Source: Clostridium lundense DSM 17049 (GTDB taxonomy: Bacteria > Bacillota > Clostridia > Clostridiales > Clostridiaceae). Taken from it: a stretch of DNA of 64,000 nt. The stretch covers positions 186,001 through 250,000 of the forward strand of contig NZ_JHVC01000003.1 in the NCBI RefSeq assembly GCF_000619945.1. The letters are read 5' to 3'. Every line of letters begins with the position of its first letter. The first letter of the stretch is position 1. The position numbers were made by a program, and so were the translations under genes. Below the pieces are notes generated by a model. It was not told where the DNA came from. It did no database searches and saw only the letters and a list, made by a program, of their open reading frames with translations. Shown here piece by piece: positions 25,046 to 33,926 of this stretch.

Positions 25046-25105
25046 AACTAAAAATAGCCATTGAAAACAGAAACTAATTTCTATTTTTAATAGCTATTTT
25101 TAGTT
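25046..25105 (-). terminator. Long hairpin after the gene at 25176
   Basis: aactaaaaatagc (25046-25058) pairs with gctatttttagtt (25093-25105); inner segments (agaaa/tttct) extend the fold. The T-rich end serves the minus strand. Confidence 0.55.
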
Positions 25106-25175
25106 ATCATTATTTTTATATCACATATAATGTTTATCGTTTATATGAAAACATTTTTTCCCAGTTATTAACACT

Positions 25176-25733
25176 TTATATCCTTAAGTTACTTTTTTTA
25201 AATTCAATTTTTTCATATTTTTCTTCATCTGCTATTATAAATATATTATCTTCAATTATATTAATATTTTTGTAATTTTTAGCAACCAATTTGTAAGATT
25301 TATCTAGAATCTTACCTACACCATAATATAATTTTTTATTTTCATTTATCTTTACTACATCTTCAATTAATAAATAAGGTACATCCTCTACTTCTCCCTT
25401 ATATTCTAAGCTAATATCAGGCTTTGCATTATACGTGTATTGATTATCTTTTTTATCTATTTCCACAATAAACATTGTATCAGTCAATTTATTATCTCCA
25501 TCTAGTACTTTTCTTTTAAAAAATATAATAGATTTATCTTCAATATTTTTTTCTAATATTTTAATACTATTTTCTTTGTCTGAAAGCTTACCAAGTTTAG
25601 CACTAAGCGCTGCTTCTAATGCCAAATCATAACTTTGATATTTAGCTATTGTCCTTTTTTTAAAAAAAGATACTGTTAGTAAGCTAAGAAATATAATCAG
25701 CATTAATATTATTATGACTCTATTCTTTTTCAT
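25176..25733 (-). CDS. Membrane-anchored protein of unknown function
   Basis: A 185-residue protein with an N-terminal uncleaved-signal-type helix (residues 5-25, 'RVIIILMLIIFLSLLTVSFF') and a Lys/Asp-rich extracellular domain of beta-strand character. There is no lipobox cysteine. The tail 'NINIIEDNIFIIADEEKYEKIEF' is strand-rich. I know no family for it. The ATG has a GGAGGGG site. It lies downstream of the sensor-kinase/ABC operon but is separated by a terminator and 357 bases, so it is probably independent. Confidence 0.6.
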   Translation of the reverse strand: MKKNRVIIILMLIIFLSLLTVSFFKKRTIAKYQSYDLALEAALSAKLGKLSDKENSIKILEKNIEDKSIIFFKRKVLDGDNKLTDTMFIVEIDKKDNQYTYNAKPDISLEYKGEVEDVPYLLIEDVVKINENKKLYYGVGKILDKSYKLVAKNYKNINIIEDNIFIIADEEKYEKIEFKKSNLRI

Positions 25734-26089
25734 TTTAAATTTTCCCCTCCAAAAGTCTAGGTGCTATAATATTTGGATTTATTAATATAGTATTATTTTC
25801 TTCACCTAATATTCCCATTAGATATATATCTGTATATAAATAATTACTATATATATATTTTGTTCCTCCCTTTACAGTAGTCCAATGTTAAATGTTTATA
25901 CTCCGTTAAAAATCAATATTGAAAATTTATTATTTACTGTTGAAGTTACAAATATGAATTAAGGGAACTCTTTTTATGAGTTCCCTTAAAAAATGTTATA
26001 TTATCAATACTATTGTTTAAAATACTATGATTCAGTAATGCTAAACATTGGTATAACCTTACTTTATAAATATATTTAGTGCCAAGACA
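25734..26089. other. 357-bp intergenic region with one terminator
   Basis: AT-rich, with no open frame that has a ribosome site. It holds a hairpin at 25961-25987 (aagggaactc with gagttccctt, 7-base loop), which probably ends transcription of the kinase/ABC operon and is flanked by A and T runs on both sides. Confidence 0.6.
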
Positions 26090-27010
26090 TTATATCTCAT
26101 ACCTTATTTTCCATTTTATTATTATACTAAGCTTGTCTTCTGATAGCTCTGCAAAGATTTCATGTCCCATTTGATTAACTAGTTTCTTAGCTATAGCAAG
26201 TCCAAGTCCTGTACTTTTTCCACTTCTAGTATGGTCTGCTGTAAAAAAACGATTGAATAAATATTTTACATCCTCTTTCTTTAAATCTTTTGCATCATTG
26301 GTAAATATCATTACTATATAATTTTCTTGCTGCTTCAAATCTATATTTATAAATTCCTTACTATATTTAAGCATATTTTGTATTAAATTTGAAATTATAC
26401 GTCTTACTGCATTATCATCAGCAATAACTAATGATATTTTCTCCTCTATATTAAGAATAGGTTCTATTTCTTTACTAATAAAATCACTATAAAATAAAGC
26501 TATTATATCGCACATTATATTATATAAGTTAAGTGATTTAAGTTTAAATTTATATTCATTACCCTCAAGCCTTGATAAATCATAAAAGCTATTTATTAAA
26601 GATTGCAGTGATTTTGTTCTCCTTTTTACAATATCTATATATTCTTTTCTTTCATCTTCACATAAACTCTCCTCATCCATAAGTTGAATATATCCCATTA
26701 TAGATGTCAAAGGAGTTCGTAAGTCATGTGATACATTGGCAATAGCTTGCCTAATTTCTAAATCCATTCTCTTATATTCAGCCTCAGTTTCACATTTTTC
26801 TTCTAAAGCTTTATTTATTTCTAAAGTTAGCTTTTTAACTTCTTTACTGGAAGTTGCTAATAATATTTTTGAATTGGTTTGAACTTTATTAATCTCTTTT
26901 AATTGATTGGTTATATTTCTTATCTCTTTATATTGTAAAATATAAAGGGTGGCAAATATACCAGCTATAATTATAAGAAAAATAATAATTAACTCTTGCA
27001 CAAATACCAC
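26090..27010 (-). CDS. Sensor histidine kinase of the BcrA-type ABC/two-component locus
   Basis: A 306-residue kinase with one N-terminal membrane helix (about residues 5-25) and almost no extracellular domain, then a coiled coil. The HisKA box is 'ANVSHDLRTPLTSIMGY', with H95 as phosphoacceptor. HATPase motifs are present: N box 'RRIISNLIQNMLKYS' and G box 'SGKSTGLGLAIAKKL'. This layout matches kinases beside lantibiotic or bacitracin ABC exporters (intramembrane-sensing type). The start is probably GTG at 27010. It is the last gene of the response regulator - ATPase - permease - kinase group; only nine bases separate it from the permease. Confidence 0.88.
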   Translation of the reverse strand: MVFVQELIIIFLIIIAGIFATLYILQYKEIRNITNQLKEINKVQTNSKILLATSSKEVKKLTLEINKALEEKCETEAEYKRMDLEIRQAIANVSHDLRTPLTSIMGYIQLMDEESLCEDERKEYIDIVKRRTKSLQSLINSFYDLSRLEGNEYKFKLKSLNLYNIMCDIIALFYSDFISKEIEPILNIEEKISLVIADDNAVRRIISNLIQNMLKYSKEFINIDLKQQENYIVMIFTNDAKDLKKEDVKYLFNRFFTADHTRSGKSTGLGLAIAKKLVNQMGHEIFAELSEDKLSIIIKWKIRYEI

Positions 27011-27019
27011 CCTTTCTCC

Positions 27020-27772
27020 CTATTTAATCTCTTTATTTTTTACATATATCATAGTTAAGATAGTGAATACTATTATATATATAGCTCCTATTAAAATTGC
27101 AAAATTCAAATTAGAATTTGTTAATTCCCCTTTTGCTAAAATATCTAAGTTAGTTGTAATAAGTATGTCATAAATATATTTAAATTTATCAGAAACAAGG
27201 TTTGAAAGTATTAAAATAATTTTTCTAAAAAATAAAAATATCATCACATACATCAGACTAAACATTGTATTACTTTTAATAACAAAAGCTAAAAAGGAAC
27301 ATATGGATATAGCTGCAATCCATAATACCATTGCCCCAGATAGTCTCATTATAAAATTTATTACAATATCTATAGAAAATTTATTACCAATAGGGAATAA
27401 CATTATACTACTTCCAAAAAACACAGTTAATATAATAACCGCTGATATTATAGAAAGAATTATTGTTACAATAATTTTTGATAATACTAATTTATTTCTT
27501 TCAAATCCAAAAGATACAACATTTTTTAAAGTAACATGCTTTTCTTCTTCTGCTATACACATATCAACCATAGCTACTATCAAAAATACCGGAATCCCAA
27601 GCATAAAAGTTGCTGCTTGAAAAAGTACGGTTAAGCTCACATTCGAGCCAACACTAGTTATTTTCATAATTATGTTAATTGCCAATATAAAAATACATAT
27701 TCCAAAAGTATAACCCCAAAAATATAACCTATTAAAATTTCTATAAAGCTCTGCTTTTATATAATTAAGCAT
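27020..27772 (-). CDS. ABC-2-type permease of a BcrA-like exporter
   Basis: A 250-residue integral membrane protein with six predicted helices (about residues 15-37, 50-74, 96-125, 137-160, 168-190 and 225-246 from the chosen start). It pairs with the ATPase at 27765 as in bacitracin/lantibiotic immunity transporters. The ATG at 27772 is eight bases after GGAGG and overlaps the ATPase stop by eight bases, so translation is coupled; the in-frame codon at 27787 overlaps the ribosome site and is not used. Only one permease gene is present, whereas LanFEG systems have two, so it may act as a homodimer. Confidence 0.82.
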   Translation of the reverse strand: MLNYIKAELYRNFNRLYFWGYTFGICIFILAINIIMKITSVGSNVSLTVLFQAATFMLGIPVFLIVAMVDMCIAEEEKHVTLKNVVSFGFERNKLVLSKIIVTIILSIISAVIILTVFFGSSIMLFPIGNKFSIDIVINFIMRLSGAMVLWIAAISICSFLAFVIKSNTMFSLMYVMIFLFFRKIILILSNLVSDKFKYIYDILITTNLDILAKGELTNSNLNFAILIGAIYIIVFTILTMIYVKNKEIK

Positions 27773-28688
27773 GACGAGCACCTCCAATCAAATTGATAAA
27801 ATAATTTTCTAGATTTGCACCAACTTGATTCATTGAGGATAACATGACTCCATTACTTACAAGAGCCTGAGCTACTATTTCAGGAGTATCTATGTGTTTA
27901 TATAATCTAATCTCATTATCATTTAACACTTCATACTCATTGCAGTGAAGTTCTTTTTCAATTACTACAATGGCTTTTTCAATATTTTTCACTTTAATAG
28001 ATATACATCTTCTACATTTTTCATTTAATTCTTTAGATGATATCTGCTCTATAAGCTCCCCATTATTAATAAACCCATACATAGTTGCTATCTGCGAAAG
28101 CTCTCCTAATATATGACTAGATATAATTATTGTAGTATTTCTTTCTTTATTTAATTTTAATAAAATTTCTCTAAATTCTACAATTCCCGTAGGATCAAGT
28201 CCATTAATAGGCTCGTCCAAAATAAGTAAATCTGGTGTTGCCATTAATGCAAGTGCTAAACCTAAACGCTGCTTCATACCTAATGAAAAGTTCTTAAACT
28301 TTTTCTTTGAGTCCTTTTCAAGGTCTACAATTTTAAGCACTTCATCTATGCACTCTTTTTCTGGAATTCCTCTTTGCATTCTATAGTATTCAAGATTTTT
28401 TCTTGCAGATAAATATGGATAAAAACTTGGAGTTTCAATTATACACCCTGTTCTCCTTCTAGATTTATTTAATCCACTTTGAGATGTTTCGTTAAATAAA
28501 TCAATCTCTCCATTTGATGGCATTGTAAGCCCGCATATCATTCTAAGCAAAGTGGTTTTTCCCGCTCCATTTTTGCCAACTAGTCCATAAATCTCTCCCT
28601 TTTTTACCTCTATATTAATATTATTTGCAGCTAGATGATTACCATACTTTTTGGTAATATTTTTAGTTTTAAGTACTATATCAGCCAT
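27765..28688 (-). CDS. ABC transporter ATPase, BcrA/LanF-like
   Basis: A 307-residue ATPase. Walker A GKNGAGKTT (residues 38-46), signature 'FSLGMKQRLGLA' at about 135, Walker B 'LLILDEPINGLDP' and the H-loop 'SSHILGEL' are intact. A C-terminal extension after residue 215, as in BcrA, probably contacts the permease. The protein powers export or membrane removal of a peptide or lipid-targeting compound. The start at 28688 is nine bases from GGGAGAG; an ATG at 28694 is closer than usual. It follows the response regulator by 81 bases. Confidence 0.9.
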   Translation of the reverse strand: MADIVLKTKNITKKYGNHLAANNINIEVKKGEIYGLVGKNGAGKTTLLRMICGLTMPSNGEIDLFNETSQSGLNKSRRRTGCIIETPSFYPYLSARKNLEYYRMQRGIPEKECIDEVLKIVDLEKDSKKKFKNFSLGMKQRLGLALALMATPDLLILDEPINGLDPTGIVEFREILLKLNKERNTTIIISSHILGELSQIATMYGFINNGELIEQISSKELNEKCRRCISIKVKNIEKAIVVIEKELHCNEYEVLNDNEIRLYKHIDTPEIVAQALVSNGVMLSSMNQVGANLENYFINLIGGARHA

Positions 28689-28769
28689 GTACATACACTC
28701 TCCCTTCTTGTATAACCATATTTTAAAATATAATTAACAAGATACCCTAAAGAAAACATTAAGAAAGTA

Positions 28770-29471
28770 TTAAGTTTTATGACTAAGTTTATACCCTATT
28801 CCCCAAACAGTATGTATATATTCCGTGTCAGGATTAATTTTAGCCAATTTTGAACGAATGTTACTTATATGTACATTTACTGTATTATCATCACCAAGAA
28901 ACTCCTCATTCCAAGCATGTTCAAACAAATTAGCCTTTGTAAAAACCTTACTTGGATTAGTCATTAAAAGTTCTAATATGGTAAATTCTCTTGCTGTAAG
29001 ATAAATTTTTTCATTTCTAACTGTAACTTCTAAAGTTTCACGGTTCAAAACTAAATCCTTAAATACTAAAGTATTACTTTTCCCAGATGTATTTGAAAAT
29101 ATCATATACCTTCTTAACTGAGCCTCAATTCTTGCCAAAACTTCATTGGTATCAAAAGGCTTAGAGATAAAATCATCTGCACCAAGTTTTAACACTCCTA
29201 TTTTTGTATCCTGTTCAGTTTTTGCAGAAATAACTATAAGGGGCATAATTTTAAGTTTTCTTATTTCACAAATAAGTTCCTCTCCTGTTATTCCAGGCAA
29301 CATTAAATCCAATAAAACTAACTGAAAATCCTCATATTCAACACACATTTTAGCCTCAGAACCTGAATAAGCACTTCTTACATTATAGCCCTGTTTCCTC
29401 AACATTTTACAAAGTAAATTGTTTATATCTACATCATCTTCCACAACCAATATGTTTATATTATCATTCAT
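28770..29471 (-). CDS. OmpR-family response regulator
   Basis: A 233-residue regulator. The receiver domain has acidic residues 'EDD' (11-13), phosphoacceptor D55 in 'LVLLDLMLPG', and K105 in 'FISKPFD'. The C-terminal winged helix has 'LTAREFTILELLM' and 'VNVHISNIRSKL'. It partners the kinase at 26090 and probably activates the ABC genes between them. The start at 29471 has ggtgat seven bases upstream, whereas the ATG at 29486 has none. Confidence 0.92.
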   Translation of the reverse strand: MNDNINILVVEDDVDINNLLCKMLRKQGYNVRSAYSGSEAKMCVEYEDFQLVLLDLMLPGITGEELICEIRKLKIMPLIVISAKTEQDTKIGVLKLGADDFISKPFDTNEVLARIEAQLRRYMIFSNTSGKSNTLVFKDLVLNRETLEVTVRNEKIYLTAREFTILELLMTNPSKVFTKANLFEHAWNEEFLGDDNTVNVHISNIRSKLAKINPDTEYIHTVWGIGYKLSHKT

Positions 29472-29634
29472 ACCAAATATCACCATCTTGTCTTTAAAAT
29501 TAAGCTAATTATAGCATATAATTCATATAGTGTGATTATACCCTTATAGTGCTGTGTACCATAATTATATTTTACAATATTCTTATAATGCTATATTATT
29601 GAAGTATACATTTTGTCGAATGAGGAGATTGAAT

Positions 29635-30027
29635 ATGAAAACTTATTCAAATGGTGAAGTTTCATGTTATAAAGATATGGAGGAATATAAAGTTGATATT
29701 AATAATACCATTAATTCTATGCTATCCAAAAACGAAAGACTAAGCTTCGCCATTGTTGCAGAAAAAACAAATATAGACCCTTTAGTTATAAGGATGTATC
29801 CAGAGCTTAGAACTTACATATTAGAAAAAATAAAATATTATAAAGAAATGAAAGTTATAAGTGATAAGATAGATAAGGCAGTTAAATCATTATTAAAATC
29901 AAATAAAAATTTATCATTTATATCCATAATGAATAAATGTAAATTTTCATTAAATGTTGTTTATAAAAATAAATATATAAAAGATAAAATTATAAGTGCA
30001 TTAACAGATAATTTAAAAACCCCATGA
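29635..30027 (+). CDS. Protein with two tandem HTH-like repeats
   Basis: A 130-residue cytoplasmic protein built from an internal duplication: residues 22-67 and 79-123 share the pattern I-x3-I/V-x-S-x-L-x-S/K-N-x-x-L-S-F, then a helical turn, then a Y-containing helix ending in I-x-x-x-I. Each unit is like the small HTH seen in transposon TnpC/DUF6262-type proteins; that comparison is weak and from memory. The ATG at 29635 has GAGGAG; an earlier frame from 29554 has no site. A TGTCGAA heptamer (29614-29620) just upstream fits a Spo0A box but is short enough to be chance. Function unknown. Confidence 0.6.
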   Translation: MKTYSNGEVSCYKDMEEYKVDINNTINSMLSKNERLSFAIVAEKTNIDPLVIRMYPELRTYILEKIKYYKEMKVISDKIDKAVKSLLKSNKNLSFISIMNKCKFSLNVVYKNKYIKDKIISALTDNLKTP

Positions 30028-30046
30028 ATTTACATGAGGTTTTTTT
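30015..30046 (+). terminator. Bidirectional terminator between the HTH-repeat gene and nagB
   Basis: aaaaaccccatg and catgaggttttttt form a stem with a 6-base loop, flanked by A and T runs, so it can serve both converging genes. Confidence 0.75.
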
Positions 30047-30096
30047 AATTATCTTTTTAATCCTTAGACTTGTCCAAAGCTAAGCATAACTTCATA

Positions 30097-30822
30097 CTAA
30101 AGTTTACTAGCTGCTTCTTTATCTATAATTACAGTAACATCATTATGAAGTTGTAATATAGATGCTGGAGTTTTAGGAGTTATCTTGCCTTTCATAGTTT
30201 TAAATATAGCCTCTGCTTTTGACTCACCGCAAGCAAGTAAAATTATTCTCTTAGAATGCATTATTGTTTTTATTCCCATACTAATAGCTTTTGTAGGAAC
30301 TTCTTCTATAGAGTCGAAAAATCTTGAATTTGATTCTATAGTTTTTTCATCTAAATTTACAAGATGTGTTTCTGCTTCAAAAGTAATATCAGGTTCGTTA
30401 AAACCGATATGTCCATTTACTCCTATACCTAATATTTGAAGGTCTATTCCTCCCTGATCTTGAATTCTCTTTTCGTAATTTTTGCACTCAGCTTCTATAT
30501 CTTTAGCAGTTCCATCTGGTATATTTATATTTTCTTCTTTAATATTAATATGTTTAAACAAATTTTCTTTCATATAATAATTATAACTTTGAGCGTTATT
30601 CTTACTTAATCCATAATATTCATCTAAATTAAAGGACTTAACATTTGAAAAATCTATTTCTTTATTATTATACATTTTTATTAATTCCTTATACATTCCT
30701 AAAGGAGTATCCCCTGTTGCTAGTCCAAGGATACTATTAGGTTTTAGTATAATCTGGCTAGCCACCATGATCGCTGCCTTTTCACTCATTTTGTTATAAT
30801 CATCCACAACTATAAGTCTCAT
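30097..30822 (-). CDS. nagB: Glucosamine-6-phosphate deaminase
   Basis: A 241-residue NagB of the short Gram-positive type (no C-terminal allosteric extension). Conserved parts are 'LGLATGDTPLGMYKELI', 'FNLDEYYGLS' (catalytic Asp region), 'GIGVNGHIGFNEP' with the ring-opening His, and 'AISMGI'. It converts glucosamine-6-phosphate to fructose-6-phosphate and ammonia, feeding amino sugars into glycolysis. The ATG has an AAGGTGG site. It is the last gene of the GntR-murQ-nagA-nagB operon, 25 bases after nagA. Confidence 0.96.
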   Translation of the reverse strand: MRLIVVDDYNKMSEKAAIMVASQIILKPNSILGLATGDTPLGMYKELIKMYNNKEIDFSNVKSFNLDEYYGLSKNNAQSYNYYMKENLFKHINIKEENINIPDGTAKDIEAECKNYEKRIQDQGGIDLQILGIGVNGHIGFNEPDITFEAETHLVNLDEKTIESNSRFFDSIEEVPTKAISMGIKTIMHSKRIILLACGESKAEAIFKTMKGKITPKTPASILQLHNDVTVIIDKEAASKL

Positions 30823-30847
30823 TTATAAACCACCTTCTAATTTATTA

Positions 30848-31990
30848 TTAACATTTAAATACTGTTTTACCTTCTATTATAGTATGCCTTACATTGAATG
30901 CACTATCAAGTATAATTATATCTGCATCTTTTCCTATATCTATGCTTCCTTTTTTATGGTCTATCTTTATATCCCTTGCTGGATTTATTGAAGCCATAGC
31001 TACTACTTCCCATACTTGAAGATTTGTGTTTTCTAAAATATTTTTAATAGCTTTATTTAACGTTAAGATACTTCCAGCTAAAGTTCCATCTTCTAATCTT
31101 GCTGAACCTTCTTTTACTATTACCTTTTGTCCGCCCAACTCCCATACTCCATCTTGCATACATCCTGCCTGCATAGAATCAGTTATTAAAATAATTTTAT
31201 CTTTTCCTTTCACCTTAACTAAAATATTAAAAATAGCTTTATGAACATGTATTTTATCCGCTATAATTTCACAAGATACATCAGTATTAAAAATAGCACC
31301 TACAACCCCTGGCTTTCTATGATTCAAAGGAGTCATAGCATTGAAAGTATGTGTAGCATGACTTACTCCATTAACTATAGAAGAAATAGCTTCTTCATAA
31401 GTAGCATTAGTATGTCCTATAGATAAAACTATATCTGTTTCTTTTTTTACTTTTTTTATAAATTCATTCTCTTTATCTTTTTCTGGAGCAAGTGTTATAA
31501 TTTTTATAACATCTTCAAATCCTTTTATAAAATTAAAATCTGGATTTATTATATAATCTGCATTTTGGGCTCCTTTGTAATTTTCATCTAAAAAAGGCCC
31601 TTCCATATGAGCACCTATTACCTTAGCCCCACCTAAATCCAAATTCATACATTCTCTTACAACACTAAAAGCATTATATATATTCTCTTTACTCATAGTC
31701 ATAGTAGTAGGTAAAAAAGCTGTAACTCCATTTTTACATATAGTATTACTTATTACTTTTATAGACTCTATCTCTCCATCCATAGTATCCTTTCCACCTG
31801 AGCCATGTATGTGCAAATCTATAAGACCTGGAGAAACATAATTATTTTCTGCGTCTATAATTTCCTCTAAATCAAATTTTTTCAATTCACACTTGTCTGC
31901 TATTTCTAATATCTTTTTATCAAATATTATTGCTTTATTCTCTAACAATTCATCCTCAGTTATTATTTTTCCATTAATTATAGCTCTCAC
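30848..31990 (-). CDS. nagA: N-acetylglucosamine-6-phosphate deacetylase
   Basis: An amidohydrolase of about 380 residues. The metal-binding 'GLIDLHIHGSGGKDTMDG' (in part; an HxH pair is present), 'GAHMEGPFLDENYKGAQ', 'SIGHTNATY', 'THTFNAMTPLNHRKPG' and 'LITDSM' motifs are all visible. It removes acetate from GlcNAc-6-phosphate, supplying NagB. I prefer the GTG at 31990, nine bases after GGGAG; the ATG at 31999 touches that site. It lies between murQ and nagB in one operon, so products of both GlcNAc and MurNAc uptake converge here. Confidence 0.95.
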   Translation of the reverse strand: MRAIINGKIITEDELLENKAIIFDKKILEIADKCELKKFDLEEIIDAENNYVSPGLIDLHIHGSGGKDTMDGEIESIKVISNTICKNGVTAFLPTTMTMSKENIYNAFSVVRECMNLDLGGAKVIGAHMEGPFLDENYKGAQNADYIINPDFNFIKGFEDVIKIITLAPEKDKENEFIKKVKKETDIVLSIGHTNATYEEAISSIVNGVSHATHTFNAMTPLNHRKPGVVGAIFNTDVSCEIIADKIHVHKAIFNILVKVKGKDKIILITDSMQAGCMQDGVWELGGQKVIVKEGSARLEDGTLAGSILTLNKAIKNILENTNLQVWEVVAMASINPARDIKIDHKKGSIDIGKDADIIILDSAFNVRHTIIEGKTVFKC

Positions 31991-32011
31991 AAATTTCATC
32001 TCCCTTTTTAG

Positions 32012-32890
32012 CTACTTAACATTTTTTAAAGCATCATAAACTATACCTTTATTTCTATCTAAACAAACTTTAGATTCTTCTAAACTCATTCCAGTTTTAA
32101 TCATTACTATAGCTATTTTAGGGTCATAATCACATTTAGATAATATTTCATCCACATTATGCAGTTCTTTTCCTACTGCTAATTGAACTATCTCTTTTAC
32201 TCTATTTTTAAGCTTCTTATTTATAGGCTTTACATTTACCATTAAATTTGAATAAGTCTTTCCTAACTTAATCATAGCTGTAGTACTTAACATATTTAAA
32301 ATCATTTTTTGAGCTGTTCCAGCCTTCATTCTGGTAGACCCCATTATTACTTCTGGTCCTACATCTACAGCTATAGTTAAATGGCTAACTTCTTTTATTT
32401 TGCCTTCTTTATTACACATAACTCCTATAGTTTTACATCCTATTTTTCTTCCATACTCTAATGCTCTTCTAACATAGGGTGTATTTCCACTAGCACTTAC
32501 TCCTACTAAAACATCTTTTTTTGTTACTTCTCTTTTGTCAACATCCTTTACAGCTAGATTTTCATCGTCTTCTGTATGCTCTAACCATCCGCTTATAGCT
32601 TTTTCTCCTCCTGATATAATACCTTGTACCATAGAATCATCTACTCCAAAAGTCGGTGGACATTCTGATGCATCTATAACACCAAGCTTTCCACTAGTTC
32701 CACTTCCTATATAGAATAGCCTACCCCCTTTTTTCATGCTCTCTACAATAATATCTACTGCTTCTGATATGTGAGTTAGCTCTTCTTCAACTGCGTATGC
32801 TACTTTTTTATCTTCATCATTTATTTTTTTTAATATGTCAAAAGTACTAAGGCTATCTAAATTTAAGGTATTAGCATTTCTTTTACTCAT
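32012..32890 (-). CDS. murQ: N-acetylmuramic acid-6-phosphate etherase
   Basis: A SIS-fold etherase of about 292 residues. Signatures include 'RLFYIGSGTSGKLGVIDASE', 'ECPPTFG', 'SASGNTPYVRRALEYG' and 'GSTRMKAGTAQKMILNMLST'. It cleaves the lactyl ether of MurNAc-6-phosphate to give GlcNAc-6-phosphate and D-lactate, the entry to cell-wall sugar recycling. The start is ambiguous between ATGs at 32890 and 32899; the inner one fits family alignments. It is followed by nagA after 22 bases. No MurNAc-specific PTS (MurP) is present in the operon, so MurNAc-6-P must come from another transporter. Confidence 0.95.
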   Translation of the reverse strand: MSKRNANTLNLDSLSTFDILKKINDEDKKVAYAVEEELTHISEAVDIIVESMKKGGRLFYIGSGTSGKLGVIDASECPPTFGVDDSMVQGIISGGEKAISGWLEHTEDDENLAVKDVDKREVTKKDVLVGVSASGNTPYVRRALEYGRKIGCKTIGVMCNKEGKIKEVSHLTIAVDVGPEVIMGSTRMKAGTAQKMILNMLSTTAMIKLGKTYSNLMVNVKPINKKLKNRVKEIVQLAVGKELHNVDEILSKCDYDPKIAIVMIKTGMSLEESKVCLDRNKGIVYDALKNVK

Positions 32891-32918
32891 AAGACACATC
32901 TTCTTTCTATACTTAAAA

Positions 32919-33650
32919 TTATTTTAATGTTATCTCATATTTATATATGTCACTTCTATAAATAGCTTTTGTATATTCTACTGGAGTTCCATTTTCCGTA
33001 TAAGTTGTTCTTCTAAACATAAGTGCTAAAGAACCTTCATTTTGATTTAATAACTCAGCTTCATACTCATTAAGCATTATAGGTTCTATTGTCTGTTTAG
33101 CTTTCACCAAGCAGTACCCATATTTTTCTCTAAATGTAGAATATAAAGACTTGCCAGTTATAACCTCTTCAGTCATGTCAGGACATAAATTATATGGTAT
33201 CCATACTGTTTCTATTGCAACCGGTTCCCCTTCACTCCTTCTCAATCTATTTATTTCAATAATGTTGTTTTCGCTGTTTGACATACATAACATAGATTTT
33301 ATTTTTTTAGTAACTTCTTTTATCTGAAAAGATAAAATCTCTGTATCAGTTTTTAGTCCCTTTTCTGCCATTTCTTCTGTAAAACCCTTTAATTCTGATA
33401 TTTGCTGATTTTCCTTAGGTTTAGCTACAAAAGTTCCTTTTCCCTGTTCTCTATATAATAACCCTTCATTCACTAAAGACATAATTGCTTTGTTTACGGT
33501 CATTCTACTAACACCTTGTATCTCACAAATTTCTCTTTCTGTTGGTATTACTTCACCTGTTTTAAGTTCTTCATTTTCAATCATCTCTTGTAAAATTTCT
33601 TTAATCTGATAATGCAATGGCAAGGGACTACTTTTACATATCTTTCTCAC
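32919..33650 (-). CDS. GntR/HutC-family amino-sugar regulator (NagR/YvoA-like)
   Basis: A 243-residue regulator. The N-terminal winged helix has 'IPTEREICEIQGVSRMTVNKAI' (in part) at about residues 38-58, and the C-terminal UTRA domain has 'EINRLRRSEGEPVAIETVWIPY' (in part) and 'LMFRRTTYTENGTPVEYTKAIYRSD' (in part). Such proteins bind GlcN-6-P or GlcNAc-6-P and derepress nag genes. The start is GTG at 33650, seven bases after GGAGG. As the first gene of the murQ-nagA-nagB operon it is probably autoregulated; a 12-bp palindrome at 33806-33817 resembles YvoA/DasR sites. Confidence 0.9.
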   Translation of the reverse strand: MRKICKSSPLPLHYQIKEILQEMIENEELKTGEVIPTEREICEIQGVSRMTVNKAIMSLVNEGLLYREQGKGTFVAKPKENQQISELKGFTEEMAEKGLKTDTEILSFQIKEVTKKIKSMLCMSNSENNIIEINRLRRSEGEPVAIETVWIPYNLCPDMTEEVITGKSLYSTFREKYGYCLVKAKQTIEPIMLNEYEAELLNQNEGSLALMFRRTTYTENGTPVEYTKAIYRSDIYKYEITLK

Positions 33651-33805
33651 TATAGTTCCTCCTCACAATATGTTAGTTCATCCAAGGTTTTATTTTAAAA
33701 TAATTCTTAATCTATTCTATGAATATTGCATATATTTAATAAAATTTTAAATTAGGCATATACAAAATATTACCATATATGTTATTATAGCATTATATTG
33801 ATATG

Positions 33806-33817
33806 TTGTATATACAA
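33806..33817. promoter_or_regulatory. Palindrome resembling a NagR/DasR operator
   Basis: ttgtatatacaa is a perfect 12-bp palindrome close to the YvoA/DasR consensus (two TTGTATA-like half sites facing a centre of one to two bases). It lies in the region between the divergent GntR and antiterminator genes. Confidence 0.4.
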
Positions 33818-33926
33818 ATACTTTATCTTTATTATTTATTTATAAATATAAGTACCTAAAATTACTAATATAAATATTAAACCTTAATATCACGTTTTGC
33901 TTTTTTGTGAATGGGAGGTATGTTTT

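Noticed and set aside
29614..29620. TGTCGAA as a Spo0A box
   Set aside because: Seven bases alone are expected several times by chance in 64 kb; no second box or supporting spacing. Kept only as a remark on the gene.
33897..33926. Earlier start of the antiterminator gene
   Set aside because: No ribosome site; the ATG at 33927 has GGGAGG and gives the normal length of the RNA-binding domain.
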